Below, piece after piece: positions 47,441 through 58,519 of a stretch of DNA of 64,000 bases. Position 1 is the first letter of the stretch. The number at the start of each line of letters is the position of its first letter. The notes below the pieces were generated by a model, which made no database searches, was not told the origin of the DNA, and worked only from the letters and a program-made list of their open reading frames with translations. Both the position numbers and the translations under genes were made by a program. The stretch is from Sipunculus nudus (lineage: Eukaryota > Annelida > Sipuncula > Golfingiida > Sipunculidae): NCBI GenBank assembly GCA_026874595.1, contig CM049312.1:26283956-26347955 (forward strand), written 5' to 3'.

Positions 47441-48432
47441 TGGTACCATATGTATCTTTCCAAGCACACGTGCATGTACTTTTTACACTGACAAACTTAA
47501 ATCAACGGTGTCAGCTTTTCAACTGTTATATCATTCCGTGTCCTGAAACATGGTTTGTTTTTATTTAAAAACAAATGGTTCATCAGTTGTTGAAGGCTGG
47601 TGTTGTTAGATGATCGACTGTGGTTTCATCTAGTGTTCTGAAAGTTCATATGATTATTGATTATGACTATTTTTATCAGTTACCGAAGACTGGTGGTGCT
47701 ACCTGTACGTTTTAGCTCAGCTGAAAAATGTCCTTGCAAATCTTACATAAGATCATGGTGATCTATATTCTGCAAGCTGTGTTCTGGAAACATCAAATTC
47801 TCTGTTTGAACCAGTAGCAAATGCCAAGTCATGCCAAGTATCACTATTTTGCCCTGAACCATCAAGTAATGTACTTTATGCGTACAAATCTTCCTCCCCT
47901 CCCCAAAATTTTGACAACATTTGCAATAATTTCCTTCTACATAAGACAACAGCTGTGAAAATTAGGCCATTATCTCATGCTTGTCAACTGAGCGTCATGA
48001 CCCATGGGTCACTTGTTATACTTAACTCTTGTTACCTGAATTCGTGTTTAAACATGTGCCTATAATCACATAAATATGATATTCACATTACCAAAACTGC
48101 AGATTACATGACATTCATTTCAATCAAAGGGAAATACAACTCCGATATAAGCAGTGACTTTCTTGCCAAATAAAAGCTACATAATTTGCAAAAGCATATC
48201 TAAGATCAAAAGAAACAATTTACCCATTTCATAAAATAATTCATGAATTGATAAATGGTATAGGTAAATATCAAAGAATGCGAAAGGTATCCACATCTAT
48301 GTGGATGATGCACGAAGTTAGCAAAAGAATACTACCGAAGAATAGGCAGGAGTCTTACATGATTTGAAGACGGTGCATACGTTCATATTACTCGATTTAC
48401 TAATTTTTTATTCACCACACATACACACACAA

Positions 48433-48436
<4 letters not shown>

Positions 48437-48494
<58 letters not shown>

Positions 48495-48724
48495 CATCAT
48501 ATTCCCACATGCCTATCCTTTGTAAACAGAGTAAATGGAAAAAGGTGCAATGACTGAGAATTTACCTCTGTAAACTTGTTTATATATAAATTATTTAACA
48601 TATGTGTAAAGGGCGATTGGTGCATAAAACGTAAAGAAATACAATTGATCATCATTTGTATTTGTCACTGATTTACATAAAAGATAAATGTATAAGAATG
48701 ATTGGAATTATGTATTACACATCA

Positions 48725-48770
<46 letters not shown>

Positions 48771-48976
48771 GTATATATGTAAATTATATTCTGCAGATAT
48801 ATAGCTTTTATAAATGTGAATGATCAATCTATGTATCTTTTTTCTATCATTCCCATGCCAAATCAATGTTCGAATAAACATATATCAGTTTACTCATGGA
48901 ACTTGAGCATACTTTATAAAGACCTGTTGCATTATCAATTCAATGGAAGGTGTACAACAGAAAATCTCGAACATCC

Positions 48977-49046
<70 letters not shown>
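48437..49046. repeat. Three (TA)n microsatellites
   Basis: Tracts at about 48437-48490, 48728-48767 and 48978-49046. Confidence 0.95.
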
Positions 49047-49047
<1 letters not shown>

Positions 49048-49705
49048 TAGTTTTTATGAGGGTATGCGTAAAATTTTGTTCATGTAACAATGTTTATTTT
49101 GCATTCATAATTATTCATGTATGAGTAAATTGTGCGGTGTTTGCCGCACTGTTTCAGTTTGATGTACGTGTTCACAAAGACATTAAAGCAAGTTTAAAGA
49201 TCCACAGTTTGCCTGACGTTTTTCTGATGACAAAATCATCAGGACCCTCTGGTTGTCATTCGTTATTTAAAGAACAAACACCCTGGTTCAGACATACACG
49301 CAGGTGGGAACACTTGCCTTACTGTTGTGCTTACTAATGAGGCTGAGTAGGGTAGTACGTCGCTGGCTACGTGTTAAACAACTCAGTCATGGTCAAGTGG
49401 TTACCTTTATCCAGGCACTCATTAACAGACAGGAATATGTGAGAGCGGACAACTGTGTAATGATATTGAGGTCTGAAGTGGCGGCTCGATTTGTTGAGCC
49501 CATGTCACGGAGTCACTGCCCCTGACCATAACTGAGGCGTTTCCCAGCCTGCGGGACCGAGAGACCTAACCGTGATACGGAATAGAGGAGTGACCGTATT
49601 TGACAACTAAATAATTATGAAATATAACGGTCGAAAATTCGGGACCGGAAAATCTGACCGTTGTAGACGGATTGACCGTTATTAAGGCGTGGCTGTTAGC
49701 AGGCG

Positions 49706-49707
<2 letters not shown>

Positions 49708-49785
<78 letters not shown>

Positions 49786-49804
49786 TGTATATATATATAT
49801 ATAT
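49708..49804. repeat. (TA)n microsatellite
   Basis: About 95 bases, one ACTG interruption. Confidence 0.95.
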
Positions 49805-50845
49805 AATAAATATAACAAATTTAAAGACATTTTTATTGCATTTATTACATTTAAGGTGTATCTTTAATAAGGTATACCATTCAAGGTATATTCTCAGGAA
49901 ATCCTCTTTCCTCTTGTATCTCTTGTATTATAACAAAAAAACTCTCTTACAGTGTTTCATTTACTGAGGCCACTACCAACATATAGTTATACATAATTCT
50001 CCAAAGTTAAATTACTTTCAGCGAATGTAATAAAGAATAATGACGAGGGACACCTTCACAATGATTCAAGCACTGTAAACACTGCCTGCAGAAATTCATA
50101 GAAGCACATGCTTCCTTATTATAAATAAATAATAATTATTATTATTTATATAGCCCCTTATTATATGCATTGAATCATGTCATAGGCACTTAACATACAT
50201 GTGACACTATGACTACATCAGTCAATATACGCTATATTTTATACGGTATATATTGAAAGGTAAAAAAAACAAAAGGATTTATGTTCAAAGACGGTAGATA
50301 ATAAATTTTCTATGGATCTGTTGTATACAGTAATATTTTTATTGATTAGGATCAAAGCGTAGATTTAATGACCGTTATTGCAATTTTCAGAGGAATGCGC
50401 AGGGGGGTAGGGGTGTCAGTGTGACAAAAAGTCATTACTAGGAATAGACGGGAGTGAAAAGTGGACAGGTTGGAGGGATGCTTCCTTAAATCCCGCGGTG
50501 TGTGTTTTCAGTTATTTCACAATCCTCCTCGCTAATTTAGTTACAGAAGAGCGTCGTTTATCCATACATGGGAGGGGGATGGGGGTGTAGAATATCATTA
50601 AAATAAGTGATTTGGCATCAGTCTGTAGCAGAAGTTACTGGGGCCGAGTATAGGATGATTAACTTTTATAAGCAGATTTAGGGTGGTAAAATACACATCA
50701 CTTTATGCAAGGCCCCTGTTTGTAGATCAACAAGAAAGTTCAGGATCATACCCAGTGGCATCAATTTCTCCGCAAGTGGGGGTGGGGTGATGGGAGTGGG
50801 ACAGTAATCATTGATGAAGCAACTTTATTACAAACACACAGACAC

Positions 50846-50848
<3 letters not shown>

Positions 50849-50942
<94 letters not shown>
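50849..50942. repeat. (TA)n followed by (TG)n
   Basis: Clean switch from TA to TG at about 50902. The sequence after it (GACACATTTCAAAT) resembles the start of segment B. Confidence 0.95.
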
Positions 50943-50943
<1 letters not shown>

Positions 50944-51159
50944 CACATTTCAAATAAATTGCATTTAAGTATAAGGTTACCTCAAAGCCAGGTTTAGATA
51001 TATAATATTTCAGAGTAAATTCAGGAACGGTATCAACATCTAAATTATTAATGCATCCCCTTGCTGAAAAGTGGGGGATATATATACATGTATTAATGTC
51101 CATGATCATACACATGGGTCAGTTTGGAAAAAAAGAAAGATAAATACATTACAATATTA

Positions 51160-51165
51160 TTTATT
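51160..51165 (-). terminator. Candidate poly(A) signal of family B copy 2
   Basis: AATAAA on the - strand, about 236 bases beyond the stop codon. Confidence 0.35.
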
Positions 51166-51400
51166 GTGCCACTTGCAGGCATATTTGCCAAGTTAAAAAT
51201 ACACGTGGTTGTGTCATATGCATGGTTGCCCCTCCAGAAGGTTGCTAATGTTATTTAAATATTCTGAATCAAGCAAAGTTTCAAAATGAATGATGATATT
51301 CCACATACCAATAAATCTGAATAATGGCATACACTGATCGGCTGTAACTTTGTTTTTTTTAACTTTAATGTTTTCAAATACAGATGTCTATTTGAACAAC

Positions 51401-51949
51401 TTAGCAACAGTTTTTGTAATAATTTTTAACGTCTTCTTTGAGAGCAAGTATAGGCCCTCTGATTTCTTCGGGTAAGTTATCATTTGTTATTAATTCAAAA
51501 AGTACTTGCAAAGCTACAATGAAGTACCTAAGAACTACAAGCCAAGGGTACTGAGGGCCAAGGATATCTAAAATCCCAACCACAAACCGCATTAATAATC
51601 TTACTGTTGTTTTCACTATACCCAAGAATGTTAGGGATTGATCTCCTCCCATGAATTCCTCTGCCATGGGGGCAATGTGACTTTGGTCTTGAAATTCTCT
51701 AGTTCCAGGATACAGTCTCACAAAATGGTGTCCGTCTGAACTAACCACGAAGAAGCCAGGGTTATCGGGAGTTCCGTCACCTTCTACGTGGTATACCTTC
51801 AGGTCAATTTCTTCTTCCAGTTCCGGTAAAAAGCCCCGTTCCTGTCATTGGTAGTATTGCTCCGTGAAAGTGAACCGGAAGTTGACATCGTCTGGCATTG
51901 GCCTTGGTATGCGGGCTTCCATGGGATGGGCTGTTCTTCTGTTGGCCAT
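51401..51949 (-). pseudogene. Family B copy 2, interrupted by one in-frame stop at codon 35
   Basis: The frame aligns along its whole length with the 181-residue gene at 26606: PMPDD, an FRFTFTEQYYQ segment, VVSSDGHHFVRLYPGTREFQ, a hydrophobic middle (about 120-150) and an end in KNCC. The only break is TGA at 51845-51847, where the intact copy has TTA (Leu), a one-base change. The rest, including the final Cys-Cys, is undamaged. The frame can restart at a GTG (51748), but no paralogue supports that start. TTTCGCAG before the ATG looks like a 5' UTR splice acceptor. Recent inactivation, an allele, a sequencing error or readthrough are all possible. It is divergently placed from family A gene 4. 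Confidence 0.7.
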
Positions 51950-51999
51950 TTTTGTAATACCTGCGAAATGTGGATAAAACGATAATTTCTGAAAGACAC

Positions 52000-54740
52000 C
52001 TATAAATTTGGTTCGTAGCGCACTTGATAAAATGAAGGTTTGGATTTTTTATGGATAGAGGGATCCTTATTAAACTATTTTATGGTGCTGTGGAGTGGTA
52101 TACCAAACTTTGCCAGAACAATTTTCAAAAGCTTCTGAAGTACATGTACATTTCATGGTACCGTCTAGAATACCCAAAATGTATGGTCGAGTTAATATAC
52201 ACTTTAATACCCAAGAAAAAAATATATAAAAAACCCAGATTTTTAATGAATTTCGGTAACATGTGACATCAGGAATAAATATTAAAGCTCTTAATTCGAA
52301 TTCCGGAGAGTTGTTATTCCAAAGTTGGCGTCAAACATGGGTGCAAAGACACTAAAATAGCCAAAATCCATTTTTTATTTTATGACGGTGGACTTGCAAT
52401 TTTTGTGTCTACTTCTAACTTTTATTTTTGTGGGGGGTCGAAAAAATCATTGAAACCAAGAAAGTTTAATGGAAAGGAGTACACACTGCCCTTTTTTTTG
52501 GCTGGCCCGATGTTACTTGCAAAATCTGAAAAAAAACTCGCACCCAGGTGTGAAACCCGACTCTCGTGTCTCCTGGCGCCAGGGCACTGCCTGGGCTCAC
52601 CGTCGAGGGGTTTGAGTGGCGCTATTATGGGATTTTGTCAGGAAAAGGGTACTGCTCCTCTGATCTTGTGGAGACTACCTACCTCAAGACCGCGCCGGAA
52701 TCCTTGACAACATACCACAACATGGCAGTCATGTCATGGCAAGCGTTGAGGATGATATCATGGATTATGGTGCTAATTTTTATAAACATCTGACCGTAGA
52801 CGAGATAGATGCTGGGATGGACCTTGAGAATCTAATAATAGATGATGGAGAAATGCTACCGTCTCTTCTATGATACTTTTTAAATTGCTAAAACATATTT
52901 AATGCAGTGTATAATTTATTTTACTTATATTATTTTATTAATAACACCATGAAAAAAACGATAATCAAATGTCTGATAAGATGAAATCATGATTACATAA
53001 GTAAATCAATACTGATTGAATATAAGGTAAAATAAATGTCCTAGCTGTTATACACGGACTGAGAATAGGTGCAAACATCCAGAGTAGGTACAAAGTATTG
53101 CCCTCACGAGCGCAGACCACGTCGGACCGGGCAATTAGCCCGCCGGGGCTTTATAAGGCGTCAAGATAAGCAGGGTACAATAGCCGATCAGTAAAGTTCG
53201 GGGGACAGATTGGCCAACGATCTTTGAAGTCCGAGTGCTTACTCCTTTCCATTACAACTTCTTGTTGAAACCAACTAAAATATCTTCTGACAGGAAATAA
53301 AGGATAACATTCAAAATGAATACCGATTCCATGCCATTTATACTAAAATGGTCACAGTCAAGGCTATAGCTGCAAATTTGATGCCCGTATCCATTTATTC
53401 AACTTTAATGAGTTTAATAATTATCTGCTTAGTAATAAAAATATCAGTTGGAAAAAGCTCTGGAATACTGCTAACTTATAAAATTTAAAATGGTCCCAAG
53501 ATGACCGATGATTAAATTTACACTAACATGGCGAGACACCATTAACATTTTCTCAATATTATAAACTTGAGGTTCTCAGTTAAATTTGGTAAAATTTCAG
53601 CAAATGCAAAATATACCTTTTTTTTGTGTATAGAAAAGATAAGACGAAATGGCCTATTTTTTGTGATAATCAAGCACTAGATTGCCAAACTAATACTTTG
53701 ACATGGTTGTCATGAATTATTATATATCTTTAGTTTTGCTCATATCATGTAAAATTATGCATGCACATTTGTTTTAACCATAAAATGTTTAAACTAAATT
53801 TAATCATTTACGATCATCACAGACGATACTAAACAAATATACTCGAGGAGCTTTCAATAAAACATTACACCAACGTTCTACATCACAAACACAATAAAAC
53901 AGTTTTTTTTTATGAACAGCCCCTTGCCAACCCTGAGTGTCAAAACCTCTGTGTACCACATGTGCAAAGGGATCCATATACTTTTGGTCTGAGGTCAGCT
54001 CCTGGTCTATAAACTGAGTCTAGAAGAATAACGCATAACACATCGAAATAAATTTCACAGGGGTTCACCTCTCTGAGCCTGGAGAGTCTGTTTCAGAGTG
54101 CGAAAAAGTTAATAAAAAAAGAAATTGTACTCACAATTAAGATTCTATTGTCGTGAGGCTGCCTTTGTCCGTAAAAAACTCTGCCTTGGATGTCTGTGTG
54201 ACTGAACGGCAGAAAATAGAATCCACAAGCGCTTATTGTGTTTGTCAGTACGGGGCTTGCCAGAATGAAATGTTTCCTTCTTTGCAATCAGCAAAAACCC
54301 ACTTGGCTCAGACATGGTTATTCACTGGTTGTAAGTTGTACTCTTTTTACAAGTAACAACTAGATTGTGTTACTACGCGGGTCCTTGCACACAATAATGT
54401 CATGACTGCGTTATGTGTTCATGCACGTTGTTTCCTAACACTGCACAGTTCCAGTTCTCTGTCTTCTCAACAGCAAGGAAGAAACACGCTAAATCAAACG
54501 CCATCTTTACTGACAGGTCAGTTCAGAGGTCTCATCATGTTTTAGCTGTCAATATTTCTATTAAGTTAATTATATCTGTCAAACAGCAGTGATATTGATT
54601 AGAAATACTTGCATATATATATATATGCCGGTAACTCGGAGTAATAACATAATGCATAGTGCTTAACATCTAAGTAATCTGCTCTACCTTAGCAGTAATG
54701 GCCACTAAACTGCAAGCACTGAAGCCTACTTGTGACGTTA
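52000..54740. other. Intergenic; one decayed coding-like patch
   Basis: Apart from the patch at 52560-52873 nothing was recognised. Confidence 0.45.
52560..52873 (+). pseudogene. Coding-like fragment of unknown family, frame broken
   Basis: The frame ending at TGA 52871-52873 gives an acidic, protein-like C terminus (DNIPQHGSHVMASVEDDIMD, then YKHLTVDEIDAGMDLE). A stop at 52661 separates it from an upstream coding-like stretch in another frame (GLTVEGFEWRYYGILSGKGY). This suggests a frameshifted remnant, possibly of a mobile element. No family recognised. Confidence 0.25.
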
Positions 54741-54744
54741 TATA

Positions 54745-55972
54745 CAGTGGAACCCCGCCTTGCGACCACCCCACAATTGCGACCACCCCACAATTACGAC
54801 CACTTTGCTTGGTCCCGAATTTTATTTAGTTTATTTATGTTTAAAAATGACTCAAAATTACGACCACCCCTAAATTCAGAATTACGACCAGATATCCTGG
54901 CCCCAGCGCTAATGCGACCCCGCTAATGCGACCACCGCCGAGAAGTACTGAAACAACTTTTGTCACGAGTCAATGGCTGCGCCTTGTCACAGGCGCCTTA
55001 ACGAAAGATCAAATAGGGTAACAAGGGTTCCCAACCATAGTGTAACCCTTCCTGACTAGGTGTCCCCGCTGAGACTCGTTGAGGCGTAAGTTGTAGATCA
55101 AAGAGGGTAACTATCGGCTGATTACTTAATGAGCCGGTCTGCCTGGCTAACTGCCCTGGGGTTTTGGGCTAGCGATGCTAATTGCCCCTCAGTGATCACC
55201 TGTATTACAGCTACCAAAAGTGCGGGGGTGAGAGCTTAATATTTTTACTCATCACATAATGTTCGATCGTCATTGGTCAAATTAATGATCTAGTTAATCC
55301 TAAATGTGCTCATACCTTACTCACACTGAGTATTGAGCAGTCAGTCAAATGTATAAATACAAAGCTTGCATGGGGGCTAATCCGTTGTCTTGCCTTATCA
55401 GAATAGCTGTCAGTTTATATCTCTACTGGTTCAGTTTGCGTTTAAATTGCTTGCTGTTGTGCGACCATGCCTCGGAAAGAGGGCTTCTTGAAGGAGAAAG
55501 TGGTGATAATCAAGGCGGAAACACCAGGATGCAGTCAGCGCCAACTGGCTCAGCAGTTAAAACTCAAGTGCACGCAATATATACTAAGGCGGAGGGCTAA
55601 ATATATGACAACCACGTATTATGTTCAATATGTTCAAGTAGGTTATCTTCGTATTGTCTCTAGTGTAATTATGTGTTAATCATCAGTCACTACGTATGTG
55701 TCAATGTATATATATTTTTATCATGAATAAATATATAAAACAATTTTGTTTTCTTTTCAGCTACACAATATAAAACATTCCTAATAAGGGTTCTCCGCTT
55801 AGTAAAATATTTTGTTATAATTCACATTAAAGATATGCAATATATATATGACACATATCAAACATCGCCGTGATATATGCGACCAAGGTAAGAGTTTCAC
55901 AAATACGACCACCCCCAAATTACGACCACTTTGCTCAGTCCCCAGGGTGGTCGTAATTGTGGGGTTCCACTG
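54745..55972 (+). mobile_element. Pogo/Tigger-like DNA transposon remnant, internally deleted
   Basis: Ends CAGTGGAACCCCGCCTTGCG (left) and, on the other strand, CAGTGGAACCCCACAATTAC (right), each bordered by TA. Repeated GCGACCACC/ACGACCACC motifs lie inside both ends. Length 1.23 kb, shorter than complete Tigger elements of roughly 2-3 kb. A frame at 55467 encodes the start of a pogo/CENP-B-like DNA-binding domain. Confidence 0.75.
55467..55679 (+). pseudogene. Truncated pogo-type transposase N terminus
   Basis: About 70 codons. The first 45 (MPRKEGFLKEKVVIIKAE..., CSQRQLAQQLKLK, ILRRRAKYM) follow the helix-turn-helix that opens pogo, Tigger and CENP-B proteins. After residue 46 the similarity stops and no DDE catalytic domain follows, so the product could at most bind DNA. 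Confidence 0.55.
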
Positions 55973-56149
55973 TATATATATATATATACATAAATTAGGA
56001 CAAGTATCATATTCGATCATACTCTTAAAGGGAACAAGATCACATGAAAATGACGTTGAATTATAATTCACAGAACAATACCACACCAATATAATACAAT
56101 ACACTCACTTCAAATCAAAATCATCAAACTTCACATAGTATATATATAT

Positions 56150-56383
56150 ACCTCGAAATTACGACCAACAATGGGACCTCGATAGAGTGAGCGCATTTAC
56201 CATTTCGTTGTCTTAGCGAGCTCTTATCTAAAGAACAAAAAACAGTCGGACCCGTGAACAAGTTGTCGTTATTCTGAAGAGGTAGCTAAAGAGAGATGGT
56301 TGTAAGGCGAGGTTTGACCACACACACACACACACACACACACATATAATGTACAGTCTGTATAATTCTTCCCAACAGGAATC
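56150..56383 (+). other. Upstream region of family A gene 4
   Basis: Contains AATTACGACCAACAATGGGACC, cut short here as a relic of the nearby pogo-type ends, then a (CA)n tract at about 56322-56343, then TTCTTCCCAACAG just before the ATG, a likely 5' UTR splice acceptor. Confidence 0.45.
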
Positions 56384-56905
56384 ATGGCAGCAACAGAAAA
56401 CATTCTTCAGACCTTAATGTCTATGCACAGGAAGGGACACATTCCGTATCCGAGCCAGAATTCCAGGTTTGATGTTTACCGCCTCAAGCAAAGTGTGAGG
56501 GTGAGGAACTGCTATGTGGCCACTGAGTCGATAGCTTTCACGGTAGATGGGGTTCATTTCCTCGCTGTAGGTCTTGCACTTGATGAGGAGAATACAGCTT
56601 TTCCTCGTGTTACAGAATATACGAAACCGTCTACAGGGAGATCAGGTTTGAGAAGGTGTGGAGAAACAGTGTCCTCGACACTTACTTTGACAGAAAAGGC
56701 CAAAGAAGTATTCAGGGAATTTGGAAGATACAGTCGGTTTCGAAACAACTGTCAAGATTTTTGTAACCAGTACTTGAGGAAAATTGGAATTAATGATCAT
56801 AGATTTACTGACGCTGATATAGGACTAGCGAGTGGAGCCGGGACGGTATTAGGGGTGATCGGTGCCGTGGTGATCGGGGTACTGGTGACTGTTCTTCGTA
56901 GATAA
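56384..56905 (+). CDS. Family A protein 4: LRAT/PLAAT- or PPPDE-like, 173 aa
   Basis: Intact single-exon frame. ATG lies five bases after a strong acceptor-like TTCTTCCCAACAG, so a non-coding first exon is likely. FDVYRLKQSVRV is at 29-40, ATESIAFTVDG at 46-56 with Ser49 at the expected His, and an RYSRFRNNCQDFCNQYL block gives C123. A long Gly/Val-rich membrane helix at about 147-170 ends in LRR. It is the most compact member, lacking the N-terminal extension of proteins 1 and 2. It lies 4.4 kb from the divergent, interrupted family B copy at 51401-51949, the same layout as the 26606/30446 pair. Confidence 0.75.
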   Translation: MAATENILQTLMSMHRKGHIPYPSQNSRFDVYRLKQSVRVRNCYVATESIAFTVDGVHFLAVGLALDEENTAFPRVTEYTKPSTGRSGLRRCGETVSSTLTLTEKAKEVFREFGRYSRFRNNCQDFCNQYLRKIGINDHRFTDADIGLASGAGTVLGVIGAVVIGVLVTVLRR

Positions 56906-56909
56906 ATGG

Positions 56910-58285
56910 AAACCTTTGATCCTGATTTGAAATTATGTCTCATATCTATAAAAAGTAACATCGTAAACAATTGTATTCTTGTTTAAGCATGTTAATTTAC
57001 TTAACACATGGGGTTATCGAAGTTGGTGATTAATACTGATATCCTCTTGACATCAGTTGACATAATATGATTGATGTACTTTATCTGTAGAAACTTTATG
57101 TGATTTCAAGATTACTCTTCGTCCCTATTAATGGACACTCGTTTATTTATGATAAGACAAGTTGTTTTCATACCTCAGTGATGGCCAAATAAGCTTGTTT
57201 ATTTACAAACAGTTAGTAAACACTTTACATACACCAGAAAAAAAAACATGTAACATATAAGGTGGTTATTTGCATATGTGCGGAAAGGCAAAGACCAGAA
57301 ATTGCAAAACGCTCTTTGCTTAACTCTAGTTGGTGTGACTGTGGATGTGCTTGTCGTTCCACCATATGTCCTTGTTGATTGTGTTTGAATTATTTTGGCA
57401 GGTTCCCATGCACATTATAAACACGCGAAATCAAACAAAATCAACAGCCTGTGAGTTTATAAGAGGGTTTAAGTTTTCTCTTTTGTTGATTGACGCCAGA
57501 CATCGGAATAGATACCTTTAATAATGGGGTCGTGTATTCACGTCTATGTAGCGATATTCTGTAATATGGTATGCAACAGTTGTGTTAACTCTGTAACGTT
57601 ATCGAAAGTATATGAAAAAAAGTTTTGTTAGGAGAGGTCAGAGACACAGCTTTGTTGGAGAATGTCTATCTTATGAAAAGGTATATCATGCAGTTACTGC
57701 AACCTTAATGTCATATAGTCACACACTTATCAGATCAAATAAACATAACAGCTGCCATTTCTGAATAGTGACATGAATAAATTAACCTTTGGTGTCATTT
57801 GCTATTGAGGGTAGAAAATTTGGCTGTCCGTGAGATTGTATAACAGCTGTACAACGTCAGTAACAAACACAGAGGTAGCAAATAAATATGGTAGTGACTG
57901 TTTAATACTTACTCTCTTTTCACTGTCGGTTTCATTTTTCCATATATACATAAATATATATATTCATTAACATACAATAAAACTGTGGATTAGGTAATAT
58001 ATGTATGTTTTTGCATATAATAAAGAATTTGCCCATATAATTTATCAAATTGGATATGTATATTTGACTGATATGTTACAGATTTTTTTTGTGTATCATT
58101 AATTGAATGTTATGGTAACAATCACCTGTCTGCACTTGTATTTCTATATTGTACTTCCTTTTCTTCCTCCGGGTCTTCGTCTTAATTGATAAACTTGAAT
58201 TTTTCTTTGTGCGGCATTTACAGAATAAAGATATAGAATACCTCTACGACTTAAATAAGTGTTGCCACTGGTTGGAAACTGACCA
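56910..58285. other. 3' flank of family A gene 4, no further gene
   Basis: AT-rich; nothing recognised. Confidence 0.5.
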
Positions 58286-58289
58286 CGTG

Positions 58290-58515
58290 GACAGTCGAGG
58301 GGTAAAACGCTCCACTCTCTCCGCTAGCGACCCGGGTTCGATCCCCGGCGTGGCTATGAGAGTGGGTTGTAGTTGACCGTCCCAGGCCGGTGGTTTTCTA
58401 CGGGTTCTCCGGTTTCCTCCACCTTCATAGTCTACCGAACGCTACTATCTGAACCATGGGGAGTGTCGCGATCAGTTATAATAACTATTTGTACAATCCA
58501 TGTAAAATAAATGTT
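58290..58515 (+). mobile_element. tRNA-derived SINE, + orientation
   Basis: tRNA-like head with GGTAAAACGCT (A-box position) and B box GGTTCGATCC (58335-58344). The body has GGCCGGTGGTTTTCTACGGG and CTCCGGTTTCCTCC, and the tail TTGTACAATCCATGTAAAAT. A second copy lies inverted at 60108-60332. Confidence 0.75.
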
Positions 58516-58519
58516 TATA

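Larger units (their letters stand above)
47445..51155. other. Intergenic, microsatellite-rich, no gene seen
   Basis: (TA)n tracts at about 48437-48490, 48728-48767, 48978-49046, 49708-49804 and 50849-50901. Between 49540 and 49690 the phrase GACCG-TT/TA recurs several times. Frames at 49137-49525 show no recognisable product. Confidence 0.5.

Noticed and set aside
58285-58360. Genuine tRNA gene
   Set aside because: It is the head of a SINE with a matching inverted copy and shared 3' tail at 60108-60332.
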